From the NCBI GenBank assembly GCA_019639255.1, contig JAHBSF010000034.1, positions 1-51,860 on the forward strand: 51,860 nt of DNA, in the 5' to 3' direction. Below the pieces are notes generated by a model. The model saw only the letters and a list, made by a program, of their open reading frames with translations. It made no database searches and had not been told where the DNA came from. This DNA is from Acidobacteriota bacterium. Its GTDB lineage: Bacteria; Acidobacteriota; Blastocatellia; RBC074. Shown in pieces: positions 1-9,900 of the stretch. The translations under genes and the position numbers were made by a program. Within the stretch, counting starts at the first letter, position 1. Every line of letters begins with the position of its first letter.

Positions 1-126
1 GGCGACGCCTTTTTCAAAGACCATCCATCAGTTTTAGCTTGATGAAGTACTAGTATCATATTCAATGTATTACAATATCTTTGAATAGAATGAGTATATA
101 AATTCGATACGCGGGAATAGAGGCAT

Positions 127-2985
127 ATGAAATTTGGCGTCGCGTTGCTTCTTGCAGCCTCGTTGCTTTTATTGACGGGATGGCGAAAAGAACCGCCTGT
201 GCCGGGTCAGTTTCCGGCGTCGCGCGCCGAGCGTTTCGGCGTCTACAACTGGAATGTGGATGACCGGGCATTTCCCGCAGGCGATCTCGACCGTCTCAAC
301 TGGGGCGCGGATAGCGTAGCAGAAACGGGGAGCCGCACAATCCGCGTATTCATCGGCCCACGCGACGTATATTCGGTGAATCCGCCGGGCGTAACCGACC
401 TAGCCGACCTTGCCGCTTCGACAGCTTACGACCGCCTGTTCCGTGATACGCGTTTTACTACGTACCTGCTGACCGCATATTCGCTCGCAGATATGCGAAA
501 CAACTGGGCCGACGGCTTCACCCCGTCCGAGTACGCTTCGGAACGCGACGAAATCAAAAGACTGAGCGAATATCTGTTAACAAATCCCGCGTTCGCCGGC
601 AAGACATTCATCATCCTGAACTGGGAGGGCGACAATCCCATGTTCCGCCTGTCGCACAAACAATCGATATGGGATGCCTTTACCGCCTGGATAGAGTCGC
701 GCGCCGATGGAGTGCGCGCGGCCCGTGACGCCGTTCCGCAAAGTACGGCGAGAGTATATTCAGGGCTTGAGTTCACCCTGATTCGCAGCCCGCGAACGGG
801 TGAACAGTGCGGCGCGCCCGCCGCCGACCCGGTACACGCCAATCCGCTTCGCAACCGCTGCGTGATCGACTATGTCGCTCCGCGCGTATCGGTGGATTAT
901 TACTCCTACTCCGCGTGGCAGACGATTCGCAGAATTTACGATGAGCCGGGGCTGGGTGTGGCCGATGCGTTCAAATCGGATTTGAGAATTGCACTTGACC
1001 TCGTGCGCGCCGCACGTTCTGAAATCACGGAAGCGAATTTCCTGATCGGAGAGTACGGATTCGAACGCATAACTTTCGGAGAATGCCGCGCAGCGGAGAT
1101 GTTCACCGAGTTCGTCGATGCTCTCGAAGGGCCGGATGCTCTCGGCATTTCCTACGCAGTTTACTGGCAGATCATCGACAACTTCCCCATCTACGGCCTG
1201 ATCGACGACCGGTTCGGATTGTTCCGCACCAGGAACGGGGCGCTTGAACCAACTCGCCTCGGTATGACCTACCAGCGGTTTCTTGCGTCAATTCCAGAGC
1301 CCGAAACCGTTGCGTGCCCCCGCATACTGCGCCCGCCGCCCGAATGGGGCGTGGTGGATGCCGATACGGGGCAACCCTCATTTCATCTCCATCCCGACAG
1401 CAGGCTCGCAATTACCGCTGAATCGCCCTTTTCCGTTTCCGGCAACTCTGTGCACGTCGCGCAGCTTTTAGAAGAACTAAGCCTGAATGCCGCCGATACT
1501 CCGGCTTTCACCGAATCCGAAACTCGTATTACCGCGCCGCTTCCCGCCGGACGTAGACCGGGCGAAGCCTGGGTGTACGTTACGGATGCAAATGGTGTGG
1601 ATTCAAACGCGCAGATGGCAGTGCTAGCCTGCTCCGCCTGCCCGCAAATCAATGCCGAATGTGGAGTGCTCGACGCTGATTTCCTCACTGAAGGAGTATT
1701 GCCGGGACGCGCGGTTTCAATTTTCGGTGCATTTTCACCTTCGGGCAACCGCGTATTCATAGAGCAGCGCCTTCCCGGCAGGCTCAAGCGCACAATCGAG
1801 ATCGAAAAGGATTCCGACTGGAGCGAATCGGCAAACCGTATCAACCTGCGGATTCCAACCGGACTCGAATCAGACCGGGATGCCATTCTCTATGTCACGG
1901 ATTCGGAGGGCAGATCCTCCCCCGGCCGCCCAATATTCATAGGCGTAGAGTGCGGGGAATGCGCTCCCGTATTGCGCGCCTGCCGCGCGGTCCTGAACGG
2001 TGAAGGCGAAGAATTTTTCCCCGGATCGGTTGCGACTATCCGGGGATGGTTTCCATCCGCAAATAACCGCGTGGTCGTAGAACAATGGGATGCAAATGGA
2101 GACCTTAGCCGGCACGTACTCGCCGCCAACGGCGAGGGAGGGGAAGAGTCCATCAATCGAATAAGCGTTACACTGCCGATTCAGACATGGAGCGGACGCG
2201 CAATCATTTACGTCGTGGATTCGGAGGGCCGCGAATCCGAAGCGCGCGAGATCACAATCCGAGGGCGCGTGAATGCAATTGTTTCAGCCGCAAGCTTTCA
2301 ACCCGCGTCCGCCCGCTCGCAGATACTTGCCGCTTTCGGCGTAGGCATCGCATCAACCACGGAACTTCCTGCTGCTGATGGGCCGCTGCCTGCGGAACTC
2401 GGCGGCGTTCGCATACAGGTGCTCGACCGGCTCGGATCTCTTTACGATGCGCCGCTGTTTTTCGTGTCGCCGCAGCAGATAAATTTTCTGATGCCCGCCG
2501 AAGCCGCCCTGGGACAGGCCATTATCGTGATCCATAATGGACCGCAGTTGATCTACAACCAGTTGATCGAACTCACGCGGATCGATCCCGGTATGTTTGC
2601 GGCGAATTTCGACGGCGCGGGGCCCGCGGCTGCATATTATGTGCGTGTAAAACCGGACAATCGGCAAAGCATCGAACCCGCAGTGACATTCGACGAAACT
2701 TCGGGACGCTACATTGCTGCTCCTGTAGATTTCGGGCCCGAAGGTGATGAACTCTTCCTGATTCTTTTCGGGACGGGGCTGCGCGGGCGCAGCGACCAGC
2801 GCGCGGTTTCAGTCAGCGTAGGCGGACTGCCCGCCGAAGTCACTTACGCCGATGCGCAGCCGACTTTTGCCGGGCTGGATCAGGTCAACGTATGGTTGCC
2901 GCGCTCGCTTGCCGGACGCGGAGATGTGGATGTTGAAGTGACTGCGGACGGTAAAGCCGCCAACAAGGTAAGAGTCAGATTCTAA
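127..2985 (+). CDS. Secreted glycosidase-like protein with Ig-like repeats and TIGR03437 C-terminal domain
   Basis: 952 residues. A hydrophobic N-terminus (about residues 3-18) indicates export. Residues about 35-395 resemble a TIM-barrel glycoside hydrolase: a WEGD motif (E167) and an IGEYGFE motif (E309) would fit acid/base and nucleophile, though the family is not certain. Three tandem beta-sandwich repeats of about 105 residues follow (about 397-502, 502-609, 609-713); the joins carry Cys-rich motifs such as CSAC and CGEC. The C-terminus (about 716-952) matches the Solibacter-type TIGR03437 domain, with the typical SPQQINFLMP motif. The start has AGAGG a few bases upstream. The signal ends LTGW where a lipoprotein would have LTGC. 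The stop codon lies in a flank shared with other palindromic elements. Probable role: extracellular polysaccharide binding or cleavage (inference). Confidence 0.75.
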   Translation: MKFGVALLLAASLLLLTGWRKEPPVPGQFPASRAERFGVYNWNVDDRAFPAGDLDRLNWGADSVAETGSRTIRVFIGPRDVYSVNPPGVTDLADLAASTAYDRLFRDTRFTTYLLTAYSLADMRNNWADGFTPSEYASERDEIKRLSEYLLTNPAFAGKTFIILNWEGDNPMFRLSHKQSIWDAFTAWIESRADGVRAARDAVPQSTARVYSGLEFTLIRSPRTGEQCGAPAADPVHANPLRNRCVIDYVAPRVSVDYYSYSAWQTIRRIYDEPGLGVADAFKSDLRIALDLVRAARSEITEANFLIGEYGFERITFGECRAAEMFTEFVDALEGPDALGISYAVYWQIIDNFPIYGLIDDRFGLFRTRNGALEPTRLGMTYQRFLASIPEPETVACPRILRPPPEWGVVDADTGQPSFHLHPDSRLAITAESPFSVSGNSVHVAQLLEELSLNAADTPAFTESETRITAPLPAGRRPGEAWVYVTDANGVDSNAQMAVLACSACPQINAECGVLDADFLTEGVLPGRAVSIFGAFSPSGNRVFIEQRLPGRLKRTIEIEKDSDWSESANRINLRIPTGLESDRDAILYVTDSEGRSSPGRPIFIGVECGECAPVLRACRAVLNGEGEEFFPGSVATIRGWFPSANNRVVVEQWDANGDLSRHVLAANGEGGEESINRISVTLPIQTWSGRAIIYVVDSEGRESEAREITIRGRVNAIVSAASFQPASARSQILAAFGVGIASTTELPAADGPLPAELGGVRIQVLDRLGSLYDAPLFFVSPQQINFLMPAEAALGQAIIVIHNGPQLIYNQLIELTRIDPGMFAANFDGAGPAAAYYVRVKPDNRQSIEPAVTFDETSGRYIAAPVDFGPEGDELFLILFGTGLRGRSDQRAVSVSVGGLPAEVTYADAQPTFAGLDQVNVWLPRSLAGRGDVDVEVTADGKAANKVRVRF

Positions 2986-3013
2986 ATCATTCCACACGGA
3001 CATCAGGACGAAA

Positions 3014-3110
3014 AGAGAGATAACGGAACAAACGAAATAAGACGAAAATTACGGAAAAGTTGACTATTTTCGTAGTTTCCGTCTAATTTCGTTTGTTCCG
3101 TTATCTCACT
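3014..3110. repeat. Palindromic intergenic element, copy 1
   Basis: 97-bp near-perfect inverted repeat starting AGAGAGATAACGGAACAAAC and ending in its complement. It fills the gap between the convergent ends of the glycosidase-like gene and the dehydratase gene; its right edge touches the dehydratase stop codon (3111-3113). The left flank (about 2984-3013) belongs to the shared CCACACG-type flank. It could act as a bidirectional terminator or mRNA 3'-end stabiliser (inference). Confidence 0.9.
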
Positions 3111-4838
3111 TCAATGGATCTCGGGTTCGGGCGTCTGAGCCCCCGAGTGAAGGAAATCAAAATCGCACCCCTCGTCGGCCTGCGTAACGCGATCGGCGTA
3201 CAGCGCGCCGTAACCCCGCTCATACCTTTTTGCAGGCGCCGCCCAGGCTTTGCGCCGGTTTTCAAGTTCTTCATCGCTGACGCGGATATCCAAACGGCGC
3301 GCTTCTATATCGAGTTCTATAATGTCGCCGTCCCTGACCAGCGCAAGCGGCCCCCCTACCCAGGATTCGGGTGCGACGTGAAGTACGCAGGTCCCGTACG
3401 ATGTTCCGCTCATTCGCGCATCAGAAATCCGCACCATATCGCGTATGCCGCGCGCGAGCAGTTTTTTCGGTATCGGCAGCATGCCCCATTCGGGCATGCC
3501 GGGGCCGCCGAGCGGGCCTGCGTGTTGAAGCACGAGCACCGAGTTTTCATCTGCATTCAACGTTTCGTCGTCGATGCGCGCGGCCAGATCGTCGTAATTG
3601 CGAAAGACAATGGCAGGCCCGGCGTGCTTCCATAATCGCTTTTCGGCCGCCGTCGGTTTAATGACTGCGCCGCGCGGCGCGAGATTGCCGTACAGCACCG
3701 CCGTACCGCCCTCGGCGAATACGGGGCGGTCAAGCCCCCGGATTACATCGTCATTGAATACCTGGGCGCCTGAAATTTCTTCGCCGAGAGTGCGGCCCGT
3801 TACGGTCAGACAATCCGGTGCGAGAAGTTCAAAGATGCGCGCAAGCAGCGCCCTGAGTCCGCCCGCAAAATAAAAGTCTTCCATCAGAAACCTTCCCGAC
3901 GGGCGCAAATCCGCAATCATCGGCGTGCTGCGCGATATACGGTCGAAGTCCGAAAGTTCGAGCCTTATCCCCGCCCTTCCGGCCATGGCAATCAGATGTA
4001 TGATCGCATTTGTAGACCCTCCAATGGCCATATCGACCGTTATGGCGTTTTCAAACGATTTTCGCGTCAATATGTCGCTCGGCTTCAGATCCTCCCACAC
4101 CATTTCGACTATGCACCGGCCGCTGCCCGCAGCCAGACGCGCATGCGCGGCATCGACCGCAGGAATGGAAGACCCGCCCGGCAGCGTCAGTCCGAGCGTT
4201 TCCGCAATCGCCGTCATAGTGGATGCCGTGCCCATAGTCATGCAGTGGCCCGGCGAGCGCGCAATGCCGTCTTCGATTTCAAACCACTCGCTGTCGCAAA
4301 GCGCGCCTGCGCGCCTTTCGGCCCAGTACTTCCACGCATCGCTTCCGCTGCCGAGCGTTTGTCCTTTCCAGTTGCCGCGCAGCATCGGGCCTGCCGGTAG
4401 ATAAATCGCCGGCAGATTGACGCTCAACGCGCCCATAAGCAGTCCAGGCGTCGTTTTGTCGCACCCTCCCATCAATACCGCGCCGTCTACGGGTTGGCTG
4501 CGCAGCAACTCCTCGACCTCCATCGCCAGAAGATTGCGATAAAGCATGGGGCTAGGTTTCATGAAGGTTTCGGTAATGGAAAGCGCGGGCAACTCTACGG
4601 GGAATCCTCCGGCCTGCCATACGCCGCGCTTTACATCTTCTGCGCGAGTACGGAAATGGCTGTGGCAGGGGTTGAGGTCGCTCCATGTGTTGAGTATCGC
4701 GATGATGGGTTTGCCCGTGAAGTCTTCGGCCGCATAACCCATCTGTTTTGCGCGCGAGCGATGGCCGAAGGATCGGAGGTCGTCGCGGCCGAACCAGCGA
4801 TGGCTGCGCAACTGATCGGGAGTTTTTCTTTGTTTCAT
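3111..4838 (-). CDS. IlvD/Edd-family sugar-acid dehydratase (L-arabonate/D-xylonate dehydratase type)
   Basis: 575 residues, the usual length. The enzyme would dehydrate an aldonic acid such as L-arabonate, D-xylonate or a relative to a 2-keto-3-deoxy sugar acid in the cytoplasm. Iron-sulfur cysteines are visible at C58 (NPCHSH), C126 (GGCDKTTP) and C199 (GHCMTMGTASTM); the catalytic serine lies in DARMSGTSYGT (S477). The N-terminal RSHRWFG and the C-terminal CDFDFLHSG region match the pentonate dehydratase branch rather than branched-chain amino acid IlvD. AAGGA lies about ten bases before the ATG. It is divergent from a GntP-type permease, which fits a sugar-acid catabolic pair. The exact substrate cannot be told from sequence. 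Confidence 0.9.
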   Translation of the reverse strand: MKQRKTPDQLRSHRWFGRDDLRSFGHRSRAKQMGYAAEDFTGKPIIAILNTWSDLNPCHSHFRTRAEDVKRGVWQAGGFPVELPALSITETFMKPSPMLYRNLLAMEVEELLRSQPVDGAVLMGGCDKTTPGLLMGALSVNLPAIYLPAGPMLRGNWKGQTLGSGSDAWKYWAERRAGALCDSEWFEIEDGIARSPGHCMTMGTASTMTAIAETLGLTLPGGSSIPAVDAAHARLAAGSGRCIVEMVWEDLKPSDILTRKSFENAITVDMAIGGSTNAIIHLIAMAGRAGIRLELSDFDRISRSTPMIADLRPSGRFLMEDFYFAGGLRALLARIFELLAPDCLTVTGRTLGEEISGAQVFNDDVIRGLDRPVFAEGGTAVLYGNLAPRGAVIKPTAAEKRLWKHAGPAIVFRNYDDLAARIDDETLNADENSVLVLQHAGPLGGPGMPEWGMLPIPKKLLARGIRDMVRISDARMSGTSYGTCVLHVAPESWVGGPLALVRDGDIIELDIEARRLDIRVSDEELENRRKAWAAPAKRYERGYGALYADRVTQADEGCDFDFLHSGAQTPEPEIH

Positions 4839-4914
4839 GCAGAATTTTTCCTTCTTTCAGGTTCTATCGGATTGACAATTCTGCGGGAAGAATGGAAAGT
4901 TCGGCAAGCTTAAA

Positions 4915-5012
4915 AACGAGAACACGGAATACGCAGAAAAAAGGCGGAAATCGCGGGAATCCGCAGACGATTATCGTGATTTCCGTCTTTTTCCGCGTGT
5001 TCCATGTTCGTT
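4915..5012. repeat. Divergent palindromic element in the dehydratase/permease promoter region (copy 2)
   Basis: Imperfect inverted repeat with arms of about 38 bases beginning AACGAG and ending GTTCGTT. It has the same vocabulary (CGGAAT, ACGC, CGGAAATC) as the main family but a different sequence. It lies between two divergently transcribed genes, so it cannot be a simple terminator for either; it may fall in the 5' untranslated region of one or both. Confidence 0.65.
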
Positions 5013-5038
5013 TCCCGCACATTTAGTGAGGAGTTGAG

Positions 5039-6400
5039 ATGCCGCCTGTTGCCATACTCGTAATCGCCGTTCTGGTGGTCGTTGTGCTGATAGTGCGCCT
5101 GCGTATGCACGCCTTTGTCGCGCTGATTGCAGCCTCGGCGCTCATAGGCCTGCTGTCGGACAAGGTGCCGATCTCGGATGTGATGAAGGAAACCGCGCAG
5201 CGCTTCGGTACTGTGGTCGGCAACATAGGCATTGCAATCGCCATGGCGACGATCGTGGGCGAATGCCTCATGCAAAGCGGCGCGGCGGACAAGATCGTGC
5301 GCCGGTTTGTAGCCTGGATCGGAGAAAAACGCTCGTCGCTCTCACTCATTGCAAGCGGTTACGTGCTGGGCGTGCCGGTGTTTTTTGATACCGTGTTTTA
5401 CCTGCTCGTGCCTCTTGCGCGTGCAATGAGCGTAAGGATGGGCGGGGCGCGCTACGTTCTGCTTGCGCTCTCGATTTCAGCCGGCGGCGCCGCAACTCAC
5501 GTATTCGTTCCTCCTACGCCGGGACCGCTCGTAATGGCTTCTACGCTCGGCGTCGATGTAGGGCTTGTGATCCTTGTGGGTCTTGCCGTAGCGATGCCTG
5601 CGTCTTTGGCAGGATGGCTTTATGCAAACTGGATTGACCGGAAACTGGGCATAGAAATTCGCGAAGCGCCTGGACTCTCGCTCGCCGAGATGCACGACGT
5701 AGCGGCCAAGCCCGAATCCGAACTTCCGGGCTTCTGGGTATCGATCACGCCCATTCTGCTGCCCGTGCTGCTAATCAGCTCCAACACGATTGCAAATACG
5801 CTGGATAAACAAAGCGCTTTTGCGCGCGTTACGTCGCTACTGGGCGATCCGAACTTTTCGTTGATGTTTTCCGCCGCAGTTTCACTGTGGATTCTCGCAA
5901 GCCACAAGCGATTGAGTTTTCGCGATCTCGGCCGTACGGTGGAAACCGCCATAGGAAGCGCGGGCTCAATTATCCTGATTACGGCCGCCGGCGGCGCTTT
6001 CGGCGGCATGCTGGTCAAAGCCGGTATCGGCGATACGCTGAGTGCAATGGCGAAAAGCTTCGGGCTGACGCCGCTGCTTCTGGGCTTCCTGCTCGCTGCG
6101 CTCTTCAAACTTGCTCAGGGCTCCTCAACCGTCGCCATGATCACCGTCTCTGCTCTGCTTGCCGAAATGATTATTGCCGCACCGCTGCCCTACAACCCCG
6201 TCTACCTCGTTATGGCCATCGGCGCAGGCTCCCTCGTCGGCCAGTGGATGAACGATAGCGGCTTCTGGGTATTCCGTACAATGACCGGCCTTACCGAGAT
6301 TGAGACTTTGCGCACAAAGTCTACTACCATCGCGATTATGGGAACCACCGCGATGATCGTTGCATACATCGGAAGTGTACTCTTTCCCCTGAACGGTTGA
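5039..6400 (+). CDS. GntP-family gluconate/sugar-acid:H+ symporter
   Basis: 453 residues, hydrophobic throughout with about 12 membrane segments. Family marks include the FGTVVGNIG stretch, SGAADKIV, the GVPVFFDTVFYLL motif and a GPLVMASTLGV stretch. It imports gluconate or related sugar acids with protons across the inner membrane. GAGGAG lies 5-6 bases before the ATG. It is divergent from the sugar-acid dehydratase; the two probably form an uptake-and-dehydration pair with shared control from the 200-bp gap. GntP-family members also carry other hydroxy acids, so the substrate is inferred from context. Confidence 0.9.
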   Translation: MPPVAILVIAVLVVVVLIVRLRMHAFVALIAASALIGLLSDKVPISDVMKETAQRFGTVVGNIGIAIAMATIVGECLMQSGAADKIVRRFVAWIGEKRSSLSLIASGYVLGVPVFFDTVFYLLVPLARAMSVRMGGARYVLLALSISAGGAATHVFVPPTPGPLVMASTLGVDVGLVILVGLAVAMPASLAGWLYANWIDRKLGIEIREAPGLSLAEMHDVAAKPESELPGFWVSITPILLPVLLISSNTIANTLDKQSAFARVTSLLGDPNFSLMFSAAVSLWILASHKRLSFRDLGRTVETAIGSAGSIILITAAGGAFGGMLVKAGIGDTLSAMAKSFGLTPLLLGFLLAALFKLAQGSSTVAMITVSALLAEMIIAAPLPYNPVYLVMAIGAGSLVGQWMNDSGFWVFRTMTGLTEIETLRTKSTTIAIMGTTAMIVAYIGSVLFPLNG

Positions 6401-6525
6401 AGACATGGATTTTTTACTGTGGGGAAATTTACGCAGTGCAACAATTGCGGCGTAACTTACCGGTATCATTGAATGTTAGGCGCCGGATCTAACATGTGGA
6501 TATCAGTTAAGTAGCGGTAATCAGA

Positions 6526-6555
6526 TTGACTGTTAAGTATGAACCGCTATATAAA
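6526..6555 (+). promoter_or_regulatory. Candidate sigma-70-type promoter for the TonB receptor gene
   Basis: TTGACT (6526-6531), an 18-base spacer, then TATAAA (6550-6555). A TATATA at 6548-6553 gives a 16-base spacer instead. It lies about 440 bases before the gene, in an A/T-richer stretch. Assigned by consensus match only. Confidence 0.4.
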
Positions 6556-6684
6556 GCGTGCCGACCTAAAGAAGAGTCCCGGTCCGGGAACAGGGCAATC
6601 TCTCGCCATCAAGCCTCGACAAAGAATCTGCGGGCAAGTTATGAGCGGAATTTTGATCGGGGAAGAGGAGATTGAGCGGAAATC

Positions 6685-6730
6685 GTGATTATCATTGGTG
6701 ATTATCGGTGATTATCATTGGTGATTATAT
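6685..6730 (+). repeat. Tandem 23-bp repeat carrying four GTGATTAT motifs
   Basis: Two near-identical 23-bp units (6685-6707 and 6708-6730). Each has two GTGATTATC-like words, at 6685, 6698, 6708 and 6721. The 13/10/13 spacing could suit binding by a repeated regulator, or mark a recent slippage duplication. Confidence 0.7.
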
Positions 6731-6999
6731 ACGATAGTTTCCGCATACTTCATCGGGCCGCGCGACGCGATTCCTGAAAACAGGCTGGGATGAAATCTGC
6801 TGATTGTCGGGTACTGAAGCGGTGCGGATACCGCGTGGCCGGGGTTCGTCCGGCTGGGGTTGGTCTGCAAGGTAGCCGATCAGTCGGTTTGTCTGCCTGA
6901 AAATCCTGATCAAGAGTTGAAAGACAGAGTGCAGAGACCTGGATCACGGGTTCGGGAAGATATTCCGCACAAGTGTTCAGAGTGGTCAAAGGAGGCTTC

Positions 7000-9900
7000 A
7001 TGTTGAGGCGCGTTCATCCGGGGAGTTCATCGTTGAAAGCGGTGAAAGCGATGAAATGGGCGGATATGCGTATCTGGTCGCAAATACTTGGATTGTGTTG
7101 CGTGCTGGGTTTGATGCTGATTTCGGCGTCGGTTGCATCGGCGCAATCTACCGGCAGCGCGACGCTGCGCGGATCGGTGCGCGATCCTCAGGGCGCGGTA
7201 GTTCCGGGAGCGACCGTAACTCTCATAAATGAAGCCACGAAAGACGAGCGCAAGGCTTCGACAAGCGACTCCGGGATATATGTATTCAGCGCGGTCAACC
7301 CCGGCAGATACACCATAAAGGTCGAAGGATCGGGATTCAAGACGACCGAGCAGACCCGGGTCGTAATCAGTCCGGGCGATACTCGCGGCCTCGATCTGAC
7401 GATGGAAGTAGGAGCGGCTTCGGAGACCGTGACGATTTCGGCCACTACCGAAACGCTGCAAACCGAAACCGGCGCCAAAGAGAATACGATCACCGCCAAG
7501 CAGATCGACAATCTTTCGATCATCAGCCGCAGCTCGCTCGAACTGCTTCGCATACTGCCGGGCGTTGTCGCGCCGGATCAGGTGGAACTCGAAAGCATTT
7601 CCTTCGGCGGGGGCGCCAACCGCAATGCAGGTTACAACGTCAACGGATTGCGCGGCGAGTACAACACGGTAACCGTAGACGGTTCGCGAATGATGGACAT
7701 CGGCTCCAATAACGGAACGATCCTCACGGCAAACCCCGACATGGTGCAGGAAGTGAAGGTGCAGTCGAGCAACTACGCCGCCGAGCACGGCAGCAGCGCC
7801 ATACAGATTTCGGTTACGACGAAATCCGGCGCAAGCGCGTTCCACGGCGAGGTATTCGATTATCTTCGGCACAACAGGTTCGGCGCCAACGACCGCTCAA
7901 ACAGCATCAACCGCGTGGAGAGACCCAAGAGTCTTTACAATTATCCGGGCGGAAACATAGGCGGTCCGATCGTCATTCCCGGTACGGGAATCAACAAGAA
8001 CCGCGACAAGCTGTTTTTCTTCGCCGGATTCGAGTACTACTACCAGCGCGTGGACGAGGGCTCGCAACTTAGCGTCGTGCCTACGATCAGGCAGCGGCAG
8101 GGAGATTTCAGCGAGTTGCTCACCGGGCCGGGCGCAAATCTCAACCAGGACCGCATCATCACGGTTCCGGGCAACTGCACCGTGGGCGGCGTGACGACCG
8201 GCAATCCCGCGCCGAACAACAACATTGCGCCGTGCATGGATCCGGTAGGGCGGGCGCTCATCAATCTCTATCCGCTTCCGAATTACACGGACCCGAACAA
8301 TCGCTTCAATTACGTTTACAGCGTGCTGCGACCGATTGACCGCAACCAGTTCGTTACGCGCATAGACTACAGCGTCAGCGAAAAGACGAAACTCTTCACG
8401 CGCATCGCGCGCGAGTACGAAGAGGGGCTTTTCCCGCGCGGGTTCTGGTGGAATTCTTCGGCGTATGAACTTCCGGGCAGGTTGACGAGCGATAACCTCG
8501 GCCGTTCGGCCGTGGTGAATCTGACGAATCTTTTCAGCCCGACTATGACCAACGAGGTGCTCTTTAGCGCCAGCAAGCTGAAACTCGATAACGATTATCT
8601 CGATCCGCAGAAGGTATCCTACCAGGGGCTCGGCATTCAGCCATTCGGATTTTTCCCGAACAGCAATCCGTATGTGCCTGTAGGGATCATCGACGCGTGG
8701 GGCGGCGGCATAGGCGGCGACCTGTTTACCGCCTACGGCTATCCGCTGTTCGCCTACAACGATTCGTTTGCGATTACCGACAACCTGACGAAGGTGCACA
8801 ACACGCATACGCTCAAGTTCGGCGCTCACATCGAGCAGGCCAACAAGAAGCAGAACTTCAACTCCGACGTCAACATCGAACTCGGACAGTGGGGCCAGCC
8901 CAACGGAACCGGAAACAACTACGGAGACCTGCTCGTAGGCCGTCCGGTAAACGTCAGCCTGGGAACCGATGTGGGCACGGGCAACTTCCGCTATTACAAT
9001 TACGAATTCTACGCCCAGGACAACTGGAAGGTGCGTCCCAACTTCTCGCTCGAATACGGGCTTCGGCTGTCCTATTTGCCGCTCAACATCGAGCGCAACT
9101 CGCGCGGCGTGATCTTCAATCCCGCAAGCTACAACCACAGTCAGGGATTGTTCATAAACGGCGATCTGACGCGCCCGAACGGTGTATTGACCGCGGCGCG
9201 GGGCGAGATTCCGCAGGGATTGACCGAAAACCCCCCGATTTCGTGGATGCCGCGATTGAACTTCGCCTGGGATGTGGGCGGCAAGGGAGACCTTGTAGTC
9301 CGTGCGGGCGCGGGCCTTTTCTACAACCGCGTGCAGGGCAACTACGAGTACTATTCCCTCCAGCAGATGCCCAATTCCTACCGCGCTTCGGCGGGCCACT
9401 GGGCGCAGGACGGCGGTTTGACCTTCGGCAATCTCAGGAACGTCGATCCATTCTCGTCGATTGCGAACGTGGACTTCACCTCACGCAATCCGGACTCGAT
9501 TGCGCATCCGCGCGTGGCAAACCTGAGTCTTACGATAGAGAAGCGGCTGCCGCTCGACAACATTTTCACTGTTGCATACGTCGGCACACAGGCGCGGCAT
9601 CTGCCGTTGCGCCGGCAGATCAACGTCGTGCCGCTCGGCCGGTTGCTCAACGGAACCGTGGGTAACGCGGATCTGTCGAACCCGCTGCACCGCTCGGCGC
9701 TCGATACGGCTGCACTCAAGCTGTTCAGGCCGTTTGACGCCTATAACAACATAATGTTTATGGAGTTCACCGGCACCTCGTCGTATCACTCGATGCAGGC
9801 GACGCTCAGCCGGCGCGCGGGCAAGCGGCTCGAATATTTCGCTACCTATACTTTCTCTAAGGCCCTCGGCACCACCGCCGTGGATGAAACCGGCGCGACG

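Larger units (their letters stand above)
6401..6999. other. Long leader/regulatory region before the TonB receptor gene
   Basis: About 600 bp with no convincing gene on either strand. It holds a small TGTTAG/CTAACA hairpin (about 6474-6495), two GTTAAGTA direct repeats (6507 and 6532 areas), a sigma-70-like promoter, a tandem 23-bp repeat, and GC-rich short hairpins at about 6820-6885. A transcript from the promoter would carry a leader of over 400 bases. Confidence 0.5.

Noticed and set aside
7897-9399. 500-codon open frame on the minus strand within the TonB receptor gene
   Set aside because: It is a shadow frame of a clearly coding receptor, shows no domain, and has Arg/Val-rich composition typical of antisense frames.
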